Below are positions 23,144 to 35,877 of a stretch of DNA of 64,000 bases, piece after piece. The position numbers and the translations under genes were made by a program. Positions within the stretch are counted from its first letter, which is position 1; each line of letters begins with the position of its first letter. The stretch is from Chaenocephalus aceratus (taxonomy: Eukaryota > Chordata > Actinopteri > Perciformes > Channichthyidae): assembly GCA_023974075.1 (NCBI GenBank), contig JAMFTG010000136.1, positions 97,501 to 161,500 on the forward strand. Direction: 5' to 3'. Under the pieces are notes generated by a model, which was not told the DNA's origin, ran no database searches, and saw nothing but the letters and a program-made list of their open reading frames with translations.

Positions 23144-23830
23144 GTCTTATGACAGTTCACATATGAGAAAATGCTGTCTGACTGGATTAACATTGTTGCA
23201 CAACATTCATATAAGACTTAAATGAACTCCATCTTTATCAACATAAGTGGAGAATATATTTAATGTTTTTGTCATACTGATGTTCTGATTTATACGTTAA
23301 CCACTGACTGTTGATGAACCATTTTATTTTGGATTAAGGGCTCCAAGTTTCCATATAGAGATATAGGATGATTTGATGTTTTGTTCCTTATTTCTAAATG
23401 TTTTGTATCTTTGCTATCCTGTTAATGAGTCCTGTTTTACATAAATGTACCTGTTCTCCGATTGTTTTTGCTTCTGTAACTGTAAGGGACTACATTTGCC
23501 TATTTTGTATCCTGATTACCCAATGCCGTTACATTTAATACGTTACTCCCTAAGCCTGATTTCACCCACCTGCAACCGATTCACTAATAATCACAAATGT
23601 TTATTTCTTTGACCCCTTGACTCGACTATTTCTTGTTTAATAATCGTTTTATCTCCTCAGGAGCAAGTTCCCGTGTCCTGCCTTTCACCTGCTGATCGCC
23701 CACTGCTCATTTAAGGTGGACTGACCTTTACAATGGACCAGCTAATCCTAGTGTCTTAATGCAAACGTTTTGTAAAGTGATGCTGGACCAAAAATGTGCT
23801 GTTGGGTTGTGTGCTCTCTGCAGGACGGTG
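23144..23830 (+). other. Presumed 3' UTR and flank of zinc-finger gene 1
   Basis: Non-coding sequence after the stop. I see no close AATAAA in this part; the first good candidate, aataataaaaacc near 24648, lies inside the duplicated unit that follows. The transcript end is therefore uncertain. Confidence 0.4.
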
Positions 23831-23999
23831 TCTGTACTCAAACATTGTTTATGAAATGAGAGTTTCACTCTGTTTTTGTTGTCCAAACGACGCCAACAGA
23901 CAGTGATGCAAATTAGTCGCTTTTAGGCGCCTCCCGCTTTTTTAACGCTGATTTGGGTGACTTGTGTAATTCGTGGAGAACCGAAGAGTTTTCGTTTTG

Positions 24000-24019
24000 G
24001 GGGGGGGGGGGGGGGGGGA
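24000..24019 (+). repeat. Poly-G tract
   Basis: About 20 G in a row, shorter in the second unit (28262-28279). Poly-G is prone to length errors, so the difference may be technical. Confidence 0.9.
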
Positions 24020-25097
24020 CTGACTGACAGACAGAAGGACAACTTCTCACTTCAAAAAAGAAGAAATCTAGATCGCAAAATAATTAAACAAGTGAGTGCC
24101 TGTTTTTCCTGGCCAAGGACAGGTTCCTTGAACACAACACGAGCGTAACGTGTCTTCACGTAGTTATGTCTCATCTGAAAGGAGTGTATACTAGAGTGCT
24201 GACGGAGAGCACCGGAACGCCGCTCCAGCTCTTCAAATATTGCAGTACCTATAAGGAGCCGTACACATGCCGCAGTGTTTGCGTGGCTGTGTCTTTAGTT
24301 GTAAGCACAGTGGCGATCTGTTGTTATTAGCATCTGGTTAGCTAGCTATGCTAACAAATGTAAAGAGCTTTTCTACAACCAGGTGGAAGAGAGCTCTCTC
24401 CTGAGAGGCTCAAATAACCTCAGCTCAGTGAGGTTAAGGCACACCTTGATATGATTATTATAGTTATTAATGAGACATTAGAGACTAAATGAAAAACAGG
24501 TATAAAATACTTTATGACGGTAACAAAAAAGTTGTTAAAAATAACAAGAATAGAGTTTAAAAGGGGAGTGATTTGTAAAATATCGGCCCTCGTGGATGTT
24601 GTAAACATTGAAAGGAAAAAGGTTCCCCACCCCTGCTGTAAATAATAATAAAAACCCTTGATTTATAACTTAACATCTCTGTCTCCTATTGATCTGAGTA
24701 TATTATAAAGAATAGCCAGTTAATTGAAGCATTATAGCACAGGCCTTTGTCAGATGGTATATTATGCTGTTTTTTTCTGCTTCGAATAGTTCTCTCTTTT
24801 TTCACCATACCTGTGTTTGCATTACTGAACAGAACGATACGTCTTCTTTCCAGCAGATGTCATCCACATATTTATGATTCAAAACAGCAATGTGTAAGAT
24901 ATGGCTAGTAATTGACTATTTCAACAGAATGTGAAGAGGTTACAGTCTTGAGGCCATGTCCAATATGTTTATGTTATGTGTGATTAAATCTACTGAAATG
25001 AGCATTCAATGACTAAATTATTCTTAATTACTGTCATCACATCATGGGTTTGCATTGCAATATGAGAATGCAAAAAACCCAACTTTATTTCTTTTAA

Positions 25098-25569
25098 AGG
25101 GGACCTATCATGCAAAATGCACTTGTGTACATCTTTTATACATGAATATGTGTCCCCGGTGTGTCAGGGAACTCACCAAGTATCAGAAAACACAACCCTC
25201 TCTCTTTTTCTCCATACCCAAATCTCTAAAAACGGGGCTGCAACAGAGCTGATTATTATTTGAATTTTTCTGACGTCAGAAAAGGGGTGCTCCGCCTATA
25301 TGGGCAACTCTCCACCTATCAGGGGAATGAGAGACCGCTCGAAAGCGCTGGAGACGCAGTAGTACATATGCCAGGCCTGTAAGTGGCGCTGTAGTCTGCC
25401 ACAAAAGCAGAATCAGCCCTTGCAAAAACAGGGCTGGAAAAGAGCAAATAGAGCGAAATGAGGCATGGCTAAAATGCATGATCTGTTAAAAAACAAAAAC
25501 TTCACAGACATGTTTTATATAGGTATGGCCCTACAATATATGTTTCAAATATAGCATGATAGGTCCACT
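25098..25569 (+). mobile_element. TTAA-flanked MITE, unit 1
   Basis: Inverted ends AGGGGACCTATCATGC / GCATGATAGGTCCACT, flanked on both sides by TTAA (25094-25097 and 25570-25573), which fits piggyBac or Kolobok targets. It is 472 bp with no coding capacity. Fragments of the same family lie in both zinc-finger introns (end near 21816 and 47349). The two short frames within it are fortuitous. Confidence 0.85.
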
Positions 25570-26248
25570 TTAAGTTGCGGGTTGTTCATTGTTTAGAAGT
25601 CTACTGTGTTTCATCTAAGCTTCGACTTCGTGCTCCGATAATGCTGAAAGTATCTGTTGTATGCTTTACCTGCTCCAGTAACAAAAGTGTAATTCAATGG
25701 ACAGAGACAAGAGATAGTGGATGGATCCAGAAAAAGACCAGAAGATAGTCCGTATAGAGCCTTCAGGTTCTGAAAATGAAATACCCATAAAAAAAGTCAG
25801 AAAAGAAAAGGGACTCACTTAAGGAAAAAGGTTCTGAACCAGTGAGAGTTCTTCATTTGCACATAAACATGGTAAAATATTTAAAGTTGTGACCAGATGG
25901 TGTCGCCTTCTGCACACACTTAACGCTTTGCATTTTATTGATTTAGTTCGTCTTTTATACCACACTGCAAGTCTGACATTTATTAATGAGATGACTGGAA
26001 GTTACACTGCAGATGTAAACGTTTATAAACACAGCTCAAGTCTTTCACAGCCATAAATATTTCTCTGTGTCACCTTGTTTATTATCTTAAGTGGCAGTAA
26101 TCCCTATGGGTGTTGTACCACCATCAAATCTATCAATACATATAATGGGTTGATTGTCAGACAAATGATTGTATACATATTTTCCTAATGATGTTTTGTT
26201 TCCACAGTTTGGTTGGACTTATGTGACTCTGCTGATCGTGGTGACTCA

Positions 26249-26717
26249 GGCCCTTCCTCATTTCATCAAATCCCCCTCCTCGACTCCTCGACTCCTCGGT
26301 CCTCCGGTAGTGACCCGGAAATTAATTTCAGCGAGCCATGTTGAAGGATATCTCATTTCTCTAAATGCACTTCGAGGACCGAGGATCGAGCGTTGAGGAG
26401 GCTCTCTGGAGGAGCTATAATCGAGGATACACTGATGGGTCCGCCACGGCTCCTTCACGGCTCCTTCGTGGATGCATTTCCGGGAACAGTGATGTTTCAT
26501 AGAGTCGTGACGCACGGCCGGACTTATCTCAGCCAATGACAGCTCTGCATGCATCCCCTGGATATTATTTTATTAACTGCTTTCATCGCAACGCGATGTT
26601 TACAGTGAGAACAGCTGTGAGGTCCGTGCAGAAAGCAGAGCAGTGTGTATAATATATATCACTCAGTATAACAGGCCTACTCTCTTTATTTGCTTTAGTT
26701 TAGTAGATATCTACAAA
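26249..26717 (+). mobile_element. 5' half of the Harbinger-like MITE, unit 1
   Basis: Begins GGCCCTTCCTCATTTC and follows the first 460 bp of the complete 9145-10282 element up to 'gtagatatctacaaag', then breaks off. This is complementary to the 3'-half copies at 3613 and 32946, which begin close to the same internal point. Frames in it mirror those at 9154-9449 and are not genes. Confidence 0.85.
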
Positions 26718-26732
26718 GGTGGCCCTGAAGTG

Positions 26733-26815
26733 CAAGACACTACAGCATTTCACAAAACGCCGCAGCATTTCACAAAACGCCACAGCATTTCAGAAAACAC
26801 CACAGCATTTCACAT
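26733..26815 (+). repeat. ~20-bp tandem repeat (cagcatttcacaaaacgcca)
   Basis: Four copies of a unit CAGCATTTCACAAAACGCC with small changes, directly after the truncated MITE. A second copy is at 30986-31068 in unit 2. Confidence 0.85.
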
Positions 26816-27375
26816 TGGACGGAAAGGGTATTCCTTAGGGAGAACACTTCTTGTTTGTGATTGGACAGAGCCAGCCAGAGAAGCACTGCTGTGATTGGTT
26901 GTTTTTGCTGCCAGTCAAGAAATGACACTTCATGATTGGCCCAACACATCAGCCGTTAGCTGTTAGCACACACTCAGAGCTCACAGCTCCTCATATCTGT
27001 TCAGAAACTGGACAAAAGTTAAACATATACAAAACACAGACTGTCTATGTCATGGCGAATACAATCGCTGCTTTATTTATGTCTGTATGACGTTGTTGTG
27101 AGTGTGGACGGAGCAGCTACAGGTTAGTTTAGCTGATCGATCCGATTCCGATTTTCATGGAGATGGGTGAATGGGTGAATATTGCTTGTGCCCATAATGG
27201 GCAGCATTAATATATATACCCACATGCCAGCTAAGGTCAGAAGAGCTTTATTTAACAGCTGGTCTTATGTCTGTGACCCCTCCTGTTGTTAATTGATAAC
27301 ATTACATTACATTAATTGATAAGCCTGAAACATGCACTTGTCAAGGTTCAGAGGCACATTTTGCAAATATGGCAG

Positions 27376-27990
27376 TAGCCATCGATCAGCTTAAGATAAG
27401 ATACTTTATTGATCCCAAGTTGGAAACATTTGCGTTACATCAGCATGTGTAACAGTTGTAAATATGCAGTGGTGTTTATTTGTAAATCATTTAGTATAAT
27501 CACACAAATTCTATGTTTTATATTTAACAATTCTGTGTTCTTTATTTATTGATTGTTCAATACCTGACAAGGCCAGAGATTAAATATCTACATCTTATAA
27601 GAGATGTATAACATCAGTTAAAATAAGTGCTTCAACATAGTTAACATTGCTGGAGGTATGCACAAATATTGATTGATGTCTTGTAATGCACTATTGAGGA
27701 ACCTGCGACCCAAGTTTTTCATTCAATGCAGAACTACAACCGTTTGTGAATATGATATGTCAATAAACCTTAGAAAATCTTGAAATCTTGAAAGGGATGT
27801 GCAAAATAGTCATTATATACAGTCTTTAATTATCTATTAGTAGAGAATAACGAGTAATGAATATACTTTATAGGGATCCTATTAATATCTAATAATAAAA
27901 AATAATGAAATTCAATTACATGCTTTAACCACTAGGTGTCCCTTTATATCAGCTGTGCACCTTTATGGTGTAAATACAGCCTATCTACCA
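27376..27990 (+). repeat. Dispersed ~0.6-kb repeat (GATAAGATACTTTATTGATCCC)
   Basis: Begins 'cagcttaagataagatac' and ends near 'acagcctatctacc'. It recurs in unit 2 (31630-32245) and at 55900-56514. The minus-strand reading gggatcaataaagtat looks like the 3' end of a non-LTR retrotransposon or SINE in reverse orientation. The family is not identified. Confidence 0.65.
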
Positions 27991-28094
27991 ATTGGATTAA
28001 ATATAAAAGTCAGCCAAATTAGTGTTGATACTGCAAGGAGACATATTGTGTGAAAAGAAATGTAAGATGTTGTTTAATTGCTGATATATTTATG

Positions 28095-31000
28095 TCTGTA
28101 CTCAAACATTGTTTATGAAATGAGAGTTTCACTCTGTTTTTGTTGTCCAAACGACGCCAACAGACAGTGATGCAAATTAGTCGCTTTTAGGCGCCTCCCG
28201 CTTTTTAACGCTGATTTGGGTGACTTGTGTAATTCGTGGAGAACCGAAGAGTTTTCGTTTTGGGGGGGGGGGGGGGGGGACTGACAGAAGGACAACTTCT
28301 CACTTCAAAAAAGAAGAAATCTAGATCGCAAAATAATTAAACAAGTGAGTGCCTGTTTTTCCTGGCCAAGGACAGGTTCCTTGAACACAACACGAGCGTA
28401 ACGTGTCTTCACGTAGTTATGTCTCATCTGAAAGGAGTGTATACTAGAGTGCTGACGGAGAGCACCGGAACGCCGCTCCAGCTCTTCAAATATTGCAGTA
28501 CCTATAAGGAGCCGTACACATGCCGCAGTGTTTGCGTGGCTGTGTCTTTAGTTGTAAGCACAGTGGCGATCTGTTGTTATTAGCATCTGGTTAGCTAGCT
28601 ATGCTAACAAATGTAAAGAGCTTTTCTACAACCAGGTGGAAGAGAGCTCTCTCCTGAGAGGCTCAAATAACCTCAGCTCAGTGAGGTTAAGGCACACCTT
28701 GATATGATTATTATAGTTATTAATGAGACATTAGAGACTAAATGAAAAACAGGTATAAAATACTTTATGACGGTAACAAAAAAGTTGTTAAAAATAACAA
28801 GAATAGAGTTTAAAAGGGGAGTGATTTGTAAAATATCGGCCCTCGTGGATGTTGTAAACATTGAAAGGAAAAAGGTTCCCCACCCCTGCTGTAAATAATA
28901 ATAAAAACCCTTGATTTATAACTTAACATCTCTGTCTCCTATTGATCTGAGTATATTATAAAGAATAGCCAGTTAATTGAAGCATTATAGCACAGGCCTT
29001 TGTCAGATGGTATATTATGCTGTTTTTTTCTGCTTCGAATAGTTCTCTCTTTTTTCACCATACCTGTGTTTGCATTACTGAACAGAACGATACGTCTTCT
29101 TTCCAGCAGATGTCATCCACATATTTATGATTCAAAACAGCAATGTGTAAGATATGGCTAGTAATTGACTATTTCAACAGAATGTGAAGAGGTTACAGTC
29201 TTGAGGCCATGTCCAATATGTTTATGTTATGTGTGATTAAATCTACTGAAATGAGCATTCAATGACTAAATTATTCTTAATTACTGTCATCACATCATGG
29301 GTTTGCATTGCAATATGAGAATGCAAAAAACCCAACTTTATTTCTTTTAAAGGGGACCTATCATGCAAAATGCACTTGTGTACATCTTTTATACATGAAT
29401 ATGTGTCCCCGGTGTGTCAGGGAACTCACCAAGTATCAGAAAACACAACCCTCTCTCTTTTTCTCCATACCCAAATCTCTAAAAACGGGGCTGCAACAGA
29501 GCTGATTATTATTTGAATTTTTCTGACGTCAGAAAAGGGGTGCTCCGCCTATATGGGCAACTCTCCACCTATCAGGGGAATGAGAGACCGCTCGAAAGCG
29601 CTGGAGACGCAGTAGTACATATGCCAGGCCTGTAAGTGGCGCTGTAGTCTGCCACAAAAGCAGAATCAGCCCTTGCAAAAACAGGGCTGGAAAAGAGCAA
29701 ATAGAGCGAAATGAGGCATGGCTAAAATGCATGATCTGTTAAAAAACAAAAACTTCACAGACATGTTTTATATAGGTATGGCCCTACAATATATGTTTCA
29801 AATATAGCATGATAGGTCCACTTTAAGTTGCGGGTTGTTCATTGTTTAGAAGTCTACTGTGTTTCATCTAAGCTTCGACTTCGTGCTCCGATAATGCTGA
29901 AAGTATCTGTTGTATGCTTTACCTGCTCCAGTAACAAAAGTGTAATTCAATGGACAGAGACAAGAGATAGTGGATGGATCCAGAAAAAGACCAGAAGATA
30001 GTCCGTATAGAGCCTTCAGGTTCTGAAAATGAAATACCCATAAAAAAAGTCAGAAAAGAAAAGGGACTCACTTAAGGAAAAAGGTTCTGAACCAGTGAGA
30101 GTTCTTCATTTGCACATAAACATGGTAAAATATTTAAAGTTGTGACCAGATGGTGTCGCCTTCTGCACACACTTAACGCTTTGCATTTTATTGATTTAGT
30201 TCGTCTTTTATACCACACTGCAAGTCTGACATTTATTAATGAGATGACTGGAAGTTACACTGCAGATGTAAACGTTTATAAACACAGCTCAAGTCTTTCA
30301 CAGCCATAAATATTTCTCTGTGTCACCTTGTTTATTATCTTAAGTGGCAGTAATCCCTATGGGTGTTGTACCACCATCAAATCTATCAATACATATAATG
30401 GGTTGATTGTCAGACAAATGATTGTATACATATTTTCCTAATGATGTTTTGTTTCCACAGTTTGGTTGGACTTATGTGACTCTGCTGATCGTGGTGACTC
30501 AGGCCCTTCCTCATTTCATCAAATCCCCCTCCTCGACTCCTCGACTCCTCGGTCCTCCGGTAGTGACCCGGAAATTAATTTCAGCGAGCCATGTTGAAGG
30601 ATATCTCATTTCTCTAAATGCACTTCGAGGACCGAGGATCGAGCGTTGAGGAGGCTCTCTGGAGGAGCTATAATCGAGGATACACTGATGGGTCCGCCAC
30701 GGCTCCTTCACGGCTCCTTCGTGGATGCATTTCCGGGAACAGTGATGTTTCATAGAGTCGTGACGCACGGCCGGACTTATCTCAGCCAATGACAGCTCTG
30801 CATGCATCCCCTGGATATTATTTTATTAACTGCTTTCATCGCAACGCGATGTTTACAGTGAGAACAGCTGTGAGGTCCGTGCAGAAAGCAGAGCAGTGTG
30901 TATAATATATATCACTCAGTATAACAGGCCTACTCTCTTTATTTGCTTTAGTTTAGTAGATATCTACAAAGGTGGCCCTGAAGTGCAAGACACTACAGCA

Positions 31001-32349
31001 TTTCACAAAACGCCGCAGCATTTCACAAAACGCCACAGCATTTCAGAAAACACCACAGCATTTCACATTGGACGGAAAGGGTATTCCTTAGGGAGAACAC
31101 TTCTTGTTTGTGATTGGACAGAGCCAGCCAGAGAAGCACTGCTGTGATTGGTTGTTTTTGCTGCCAGTCAAGAAATGACACTTCATGATTGGCCCAACAC
31201 ATCAGCCGTTAGCTGTTAGCACACACTCAGAGCTCACAGCTCCTCATATCTGTTCAGAAACTGGACAAAAGTTAAACATATACAAAACACAGACTGTCTA
31301 TGTCATGGCGAATACAATCGCTGCTTTATTTATGTCTGTATGACGTTGTTGTGAGTGTGGACGGAGCAGCTACAGGTTAGTTTAGCTGATCGATCCGATT
31401 CCGATTTTCATGGAGATGGGTGAATGGGTGAATATTGCTTGTGCCCATAATGGGCAGCATTAATATATATACCCACATGCCAGCTAAGGTCAGAAGAGCT
31501 TTATTTAACAGCTGGTCTTATGTCTGTGACCCCTCCTGTTGTTAATTGATAACATTACATTACATTAATTGATAAGCCTGAAACATGCACTTGTCAAGGT
31601 TCAGAGGCACATTTTGCAAATATGGCAGTAGCCATCGATCAGCTTAAGATAAGATACTTTATTGATCCCAAGTTGGAAACATTTGCGTTACAATCAGCAT
31701 GTGTAACAGTTGTAAATATGCAGTGGTGTTTATTGTAAATCATTTAGTATAATCACACAAATTCTATGTTTTATATTTAACAATTCTGTGTTCTTTATTT
31801 ATTGATTGTTCAATACCTGACAAGGCCAGAGATTAAATATCTACATCTTATAAGAGATGTATAACATCAGTTAAAATAAGTGCTTCAACATAGTTAACAT
31901 TGCTGGAGGTATGCACAAATATTGATTGATGTCTTGTAATGCACTATTGAGGAACCTGCGACCCAAGTTTTTCATTCAATGCAGAACTACACAACCGTTT
32001 GTGAATATGATATGTCAATAAACCTTAGAAAATCTTGAAATCTTGAAAGGGATGTGCAAAATAGTCATTATATACAGTCTTTAATTATCTATTAGTAGAG
32101 AATAACGAGTAATGAATATACTTTATAGGGATCCTATTAATATCTAATAATAAAAAATAATGAAATTCAATTACATGCTTTAACCACTAGGTGTCCCTTT
32201 ATATCAGCTGTGCACCTTTATGGTGTAAATACAGCCTATCTACCAATTGGATTAAATATAAAAGTCAGCCAAATTAGTGTTGATACTGCAAGGAGACATA
32301 TTGTGTGAAAAGAAATGTAAGATGTTGTTTAATTGCTGATATATTTATG
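28095..32349 (+). repeat. Tandem duplication, unit 2 (4255 bp)
   Basis: Second copy of 23831-28094. It repeats the poly-G (28262-28279), the TTAA MITE (29351-29822), the half Harbinger-like MITE (30502-30970), the 20-bp repeats (30986-31068) and the dispersed repeat (31630-32245). The junctions carry 'tatttatg', and only a 'tg' is shared at the breakpoint. From 32350 to 32640 I see nothing recognisable. Confidence 0.95.
29351..29822 (+). mobile_element. TTAA-flanked MITE, unit 2
   Basis: Apparently identical copy of the element at 25098-25569, duplicated as part of the larger unit and not by transposition. Confidence 0.85.
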
Positions 32350-32644
32350 ATCCACGCCACATTTTCAGTTCCTCATGTTTGTCTAGAAGTCTTCTCATCA
32401 GGGCTCTATAAATAGAGATATGTAATATTTACGGCAGATATGTAATATTTAATGCAGCCGAACCGTGTATTACAATGCCGTTATGTGATGACTTTCAAAG
32501 AGAAAAGCAAGCACACTTGGAATAAAGTATTATTTAATTTTTTTTAACTGTTTTCGGTCTGTTTCCGGTATTTGTTAATGACGATGTGCTGTGAGATGTG
32601 AGACTGGAATTGCACAGGGGAAAATAACGTATATTTTATCTTTA

Positions 32645-32945
32645 GTGCTTGAGTAAAAGTAGAAGTACTCAGATCTTGTGCTTGATTCAAAGTAGAAGTA
32701 CTCAGATCTTGTGCTAGAGTAAAAGTAGAAGTACTCGGATCTTATAGTAAAAGTACTCAGATCTTATACTTGAGTAAAAGTAGAAGTACTCAGGTCTTGT
32801 ACTTGAGTAAAAGTAGAAGTACACAGATCTTATAGGCTACTTGAGTAAAAGTAGAAGTACCAGAGTGTAGGAATACTCTGTTACAGTAAAAGTCCTGCAT
32901 TCAAAATGTTCCTTAAGTAAAAGTAGAAAAGTAATATCATCAAGA
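32645..32945 (+). repeat. ~33-bp minisatellite (second array)
   Basis: Same AGTAAAAGTAGAAGTACTCA family as 3292-3612, with about six units and the same degenerate tail. It is again followed directly by the MITE 3' half, so this is a duplicated block. Confidence 0.9.
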
Positions 32946-33160
32946 TATAGTTAAAGTAGGACTAAAGACCATTTAGTGCTTCACATAATAAACTACACAA
33001 CGGCTATACCCTGATTATGCTTTAGGAGCTGCCTGGAGGGGTGTGTGTGGTACAGTGTGTAGGTGTGTGTTGTAGAGTGCATAGATGCGGCGGACAGACA
33101 GGTCTCAGTTGGTTTGGTGTCCTATGCTTACTTTAAAAACTTGTAAATACAACTTTTGGC

Positions 33161-33191
<31 letters not shown>

Positions 33192-33545
33192 TGAGTGCTT
33201 ATGAGAGTGCTCTCATACTGTTTGATTCTGAAATTGTATATATTGTGTGTATATGTTCGCATCTGTGGCCTGTTATTGTCTCATTATACCGCACTGTGTA
33301 TGAATTAAAAGTAAATAAGTTGTCATGAACACATCTGTCCATCAGACAGAGTGCTGCTGTGCCTCCTGTCATCATTAATGGACGTCTCTTTAAAGTGACC
33401 GCTCAGAGGAGAGGAGTTCTCATTCTCTAACCGCCTGCTGCTTCCCCTCCTCTCTCCTCGGTTCCCCTTCTCAACTCCTCCGCTCGCATCTCCTGTGAGC
33501 AGGACTAAGTCACGAGGATAGGAGTCGAGGAGGGAAATTAGAGAA
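32946..33545 (+). mobile_element. 3' half of the Harbinger-like MITE (second truncated copy)
   Basis: Parallels 3613-4205, from 'accatttagtgcttcaca' to 'gagaattgag'. A poly-G run of about 28 (33164-33191) replaces the seven-G tract found at the same point in the first copy. Confidence 0.75.
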
Positions 33546-35025
33546 TTGAGATGCCTTTCCTCTCATAGAAACTTAATCATAGCCTGTTAAGACTTCACAG
33601 AGGCGGTATTAGATCTTCAGTTCTGCTGGATGCCTGCACATGAGGGGGTAAAAGGGAACGAGTGTGCTGATAAATTAGCAAAAAGTGCACTACAAAAGGA
33701 AATAACATTACCAGTTCAACTTCGAAAAGGAGAAGGAAAAGCAGTAATTAAGAGAGATTAAGGGATGGAGATCTGGCAGAAAAGGTGGGAGAAAGACCAG
33801 AAAGACAAAAGCCTCATCCCAATACCCCTCCTCGACTTCTCTCTTCCCCTCCTCCGGGGACTTGACCCGGAAATCGATCAAGACACGGCATTTTGAAGGA
33901 CATCCCAATTGCTGAAATGCACACGGAGGAGTCGAGGAGGGGTGAAGGAGGAGGGGTGCGGGAGGAGACGAAAGGGAGGATACACGCGAGCAGACTACGC
34001 GGAAGTGTTTTTCACTACTATAAAAGCCCCGCCCCCACCTGGTCGATTTCAACAGAGGAACACTGACAACTGGAAGATGAGTGGAAAAGCGTCACATAAA
34101 TGTATAAGTGCTCACAGCTCCGTTGGAATTATTATGTGCAATTCATTTCTAAAAGGCTTTCACATTACTATAATTATATTTTTATTTAAATGTTGGCTAC
34201 ATTTTACACCAAAACGGAACACAAAAGCAGGACCAACCATCATACATTGAATTCCTTGACTAACAAGAGAAAGATTCATTCATTTAAATACATATTTAAC
34301 AACAAATGGCCGGTTCTGGGGTTCTTCAGTTAAGCCCGATGAGAGGGGATACAGCTGTGCACATGTCATCATTAACAGACGTCGTTTAAAAGTGACGTTT
34401 GAGTGAACTAGGACATCCCAATTAATACCTGAGGACTCCTCTGTCCTCGCGTCATCTCCTCGTGTCTCTCGCTCGCATCTTACGGAGGCGGAGCTAAGAC
34501 GCAAGGAAGGGAAGCGAGTGAAAGGAGGAGTAGAGGAGGGGTATTGGGATGAGGCTAATGAGTGACTATCACAAAGTTCAAAAGACAATTACAATTCATA
34601 TTATAAAGAAAGAAACAGAAGGGAGGAAATCATGATAGCTAGACTCAGAATAAATCACATTGAATGGTACGCTGTATATCATGGGGAAAAGTGACAGTGA
34701 CAAGTGTGGGAACTGTGGAGTTAAAGAAAATGTAGAACATATCTTGTTACATTGTGACATCTATAAAGCTGAAAGAGAAAAACTAAAGGCTAAAGTGATA
34801 GAGGCAGAGAGGGAATGGAGTGTGGTTGGTATTGTGGGAACAAAAGGAGAGGGAGTAAGAGCTACCAGAAAGGCCGTGTTTACCTTTGAGTGAAACTGGG
34901 GTAGGACAAATAATTGAACATCAGGTCAGGAAAGATCATAGATTTTTATTTTGTTTTGTTTTATTTATTTAATGTTTTTTGTTGATTAATTATTTTTTGA
35001 TTAGATAGATAGATACTACCATGAG
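33546..35025 (+). pseudogene. 3' end of an I-clade LINE, second copy, split by a MITE
   Basis: Parallels 4206-4900. The best-kept frame, 34660-34893, gives NGTLYIMGKSDSDKCGNCGV, then VEHILLHCDIYKAEREKL and a basic tail: the Cys-Cys-His-Cys region at the C-terminus of I-clade ORF2. A 745-bp MITE (33811-34555) interrupts the fragment. The 3' end (gattagatagatagatac... atgag) runs up to the TTAA at 35026. Confidence 0.75.
33811..34555 (+). mobile_element. MITE with GCCTCATCCCAATACCCCTC ends
   Basis: A 745-bp element with terminal inverted repeats GCCTCATCCCAATACCCC / GGGGTATTGGGATGAGGC. Its subterminal sequence (cctcctcgacttctc, tgacccggaaat, ttttgaaggacatccca) resembles that of the 9145-10282 MITE, although the outermost TIR differs, so the two are probably related families. 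It sits inside the LINE 3' fragment; I could not define the target duplication because the flanks differ slightly from the empty copy at 4432. Confidence 0.8.
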
Positions 35026-35291
35026 TTAAAGGTGGGGTAGGTAAGTTTCAGAAACCGTCTCGAGATACATTTTTTGTTATATTCCATGGAATTCTCTTAA
35101 CATCCCGATAGCAATGAATATCTTAAGTGCTTTGACAAAAAATTCATACAAAAATTTCATCTGTATAAGCTGTAATACTGTAAAAAGCACAACCGAATTT
35201 GGCCTACCTGCCTGTCAGCCTTCCATCGGGGCACAAACTTATCTCGTGCCCTCATTGGTCATGTGCGCGTTCGTGTGTGTTGGAGGAGGGG

Positions 35292-35877
35292 CTGTCACTA
35301 CCCGATCCGTCCCCCTGCCCGATCGGTACTGCGCATGTGCGAGATGGTCCGCCATATTGGACAACTCCGGACGGCAACACAAGATGGACATTTGACACAG
35401 TGGCTTTTAGCAAAGCTCAAAAAGAAAAACCGAGAGAAATGAGTTATTGTTATTACGTGACTTCACTATTATTTAACAACTCTTTTTATTGGGTTATTTT
35501 ATTTGGGGTTAAGTACATTGTCAGAAGAGTGAGAAATGAATTTAACTTCTGTTAGACAGCCATATGCCATACATGTTTGCACACATTCACAGTAAATATG
35601 TATTCAGTATGATAGCTGTCTAACAGAAGTTAAATCCATTTCTCACTTATTCTGACAATGTACTTAACCCCAAATAAAAGAACCCAATACAAAGAGTTGT
35701 TAAATAATAGTGAAGTCACGTTGTAATAACAATAACTCATCTCTCTCGGTTTTTCTTTTTGAGCTTTGCTAAAAGCCACTGTGTCAAGTGTCCATCTTGT
35801 GTTGCCGTCCGGACTTCCGGACCATCTCGCACATGCGCAGAACCGATCGGGCAGGGGGACGGATCGGGTAGTGACAG
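35292..35877 (+). mobile_element. Fold-back element with ~270-bp arms
   Basis: Begins CTGTCACTACCCGATCCGTC and ends with its reverse complement. The arms run to about 35562 and from about 35608, separated by a ~45-bp loop around 'catacatgtttg'. A second, right-truncated copy is at 60948-61305. Frames on both strands are mirror translations (for example TRSVPLPDR) and not genes. The class is uncertain; it is a long-TIR MITE or foldback. Confidence 0.85.

Larger units (their letters stand above)
23831..28094 (+). repeat. Tandem duplication, unit 1 (4264 bp)
   Basis: The block from 'tctgtactcaaacattg' to 'gctgatatatttatg' is followed immediately by a second copy at 28095-32349. By eye the copies differ only by about six small indels: poly-G length at 24000, a gact/gaca repeat at 24020, one T at 23935, one A near 27443, one T near 27480, and a CA near 27735. 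I saw no clear base substitution. The unit contains a TTAA MITE, half of a Harbinger-like MITE and small repeats, but no gene. Confidence 0.95.
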
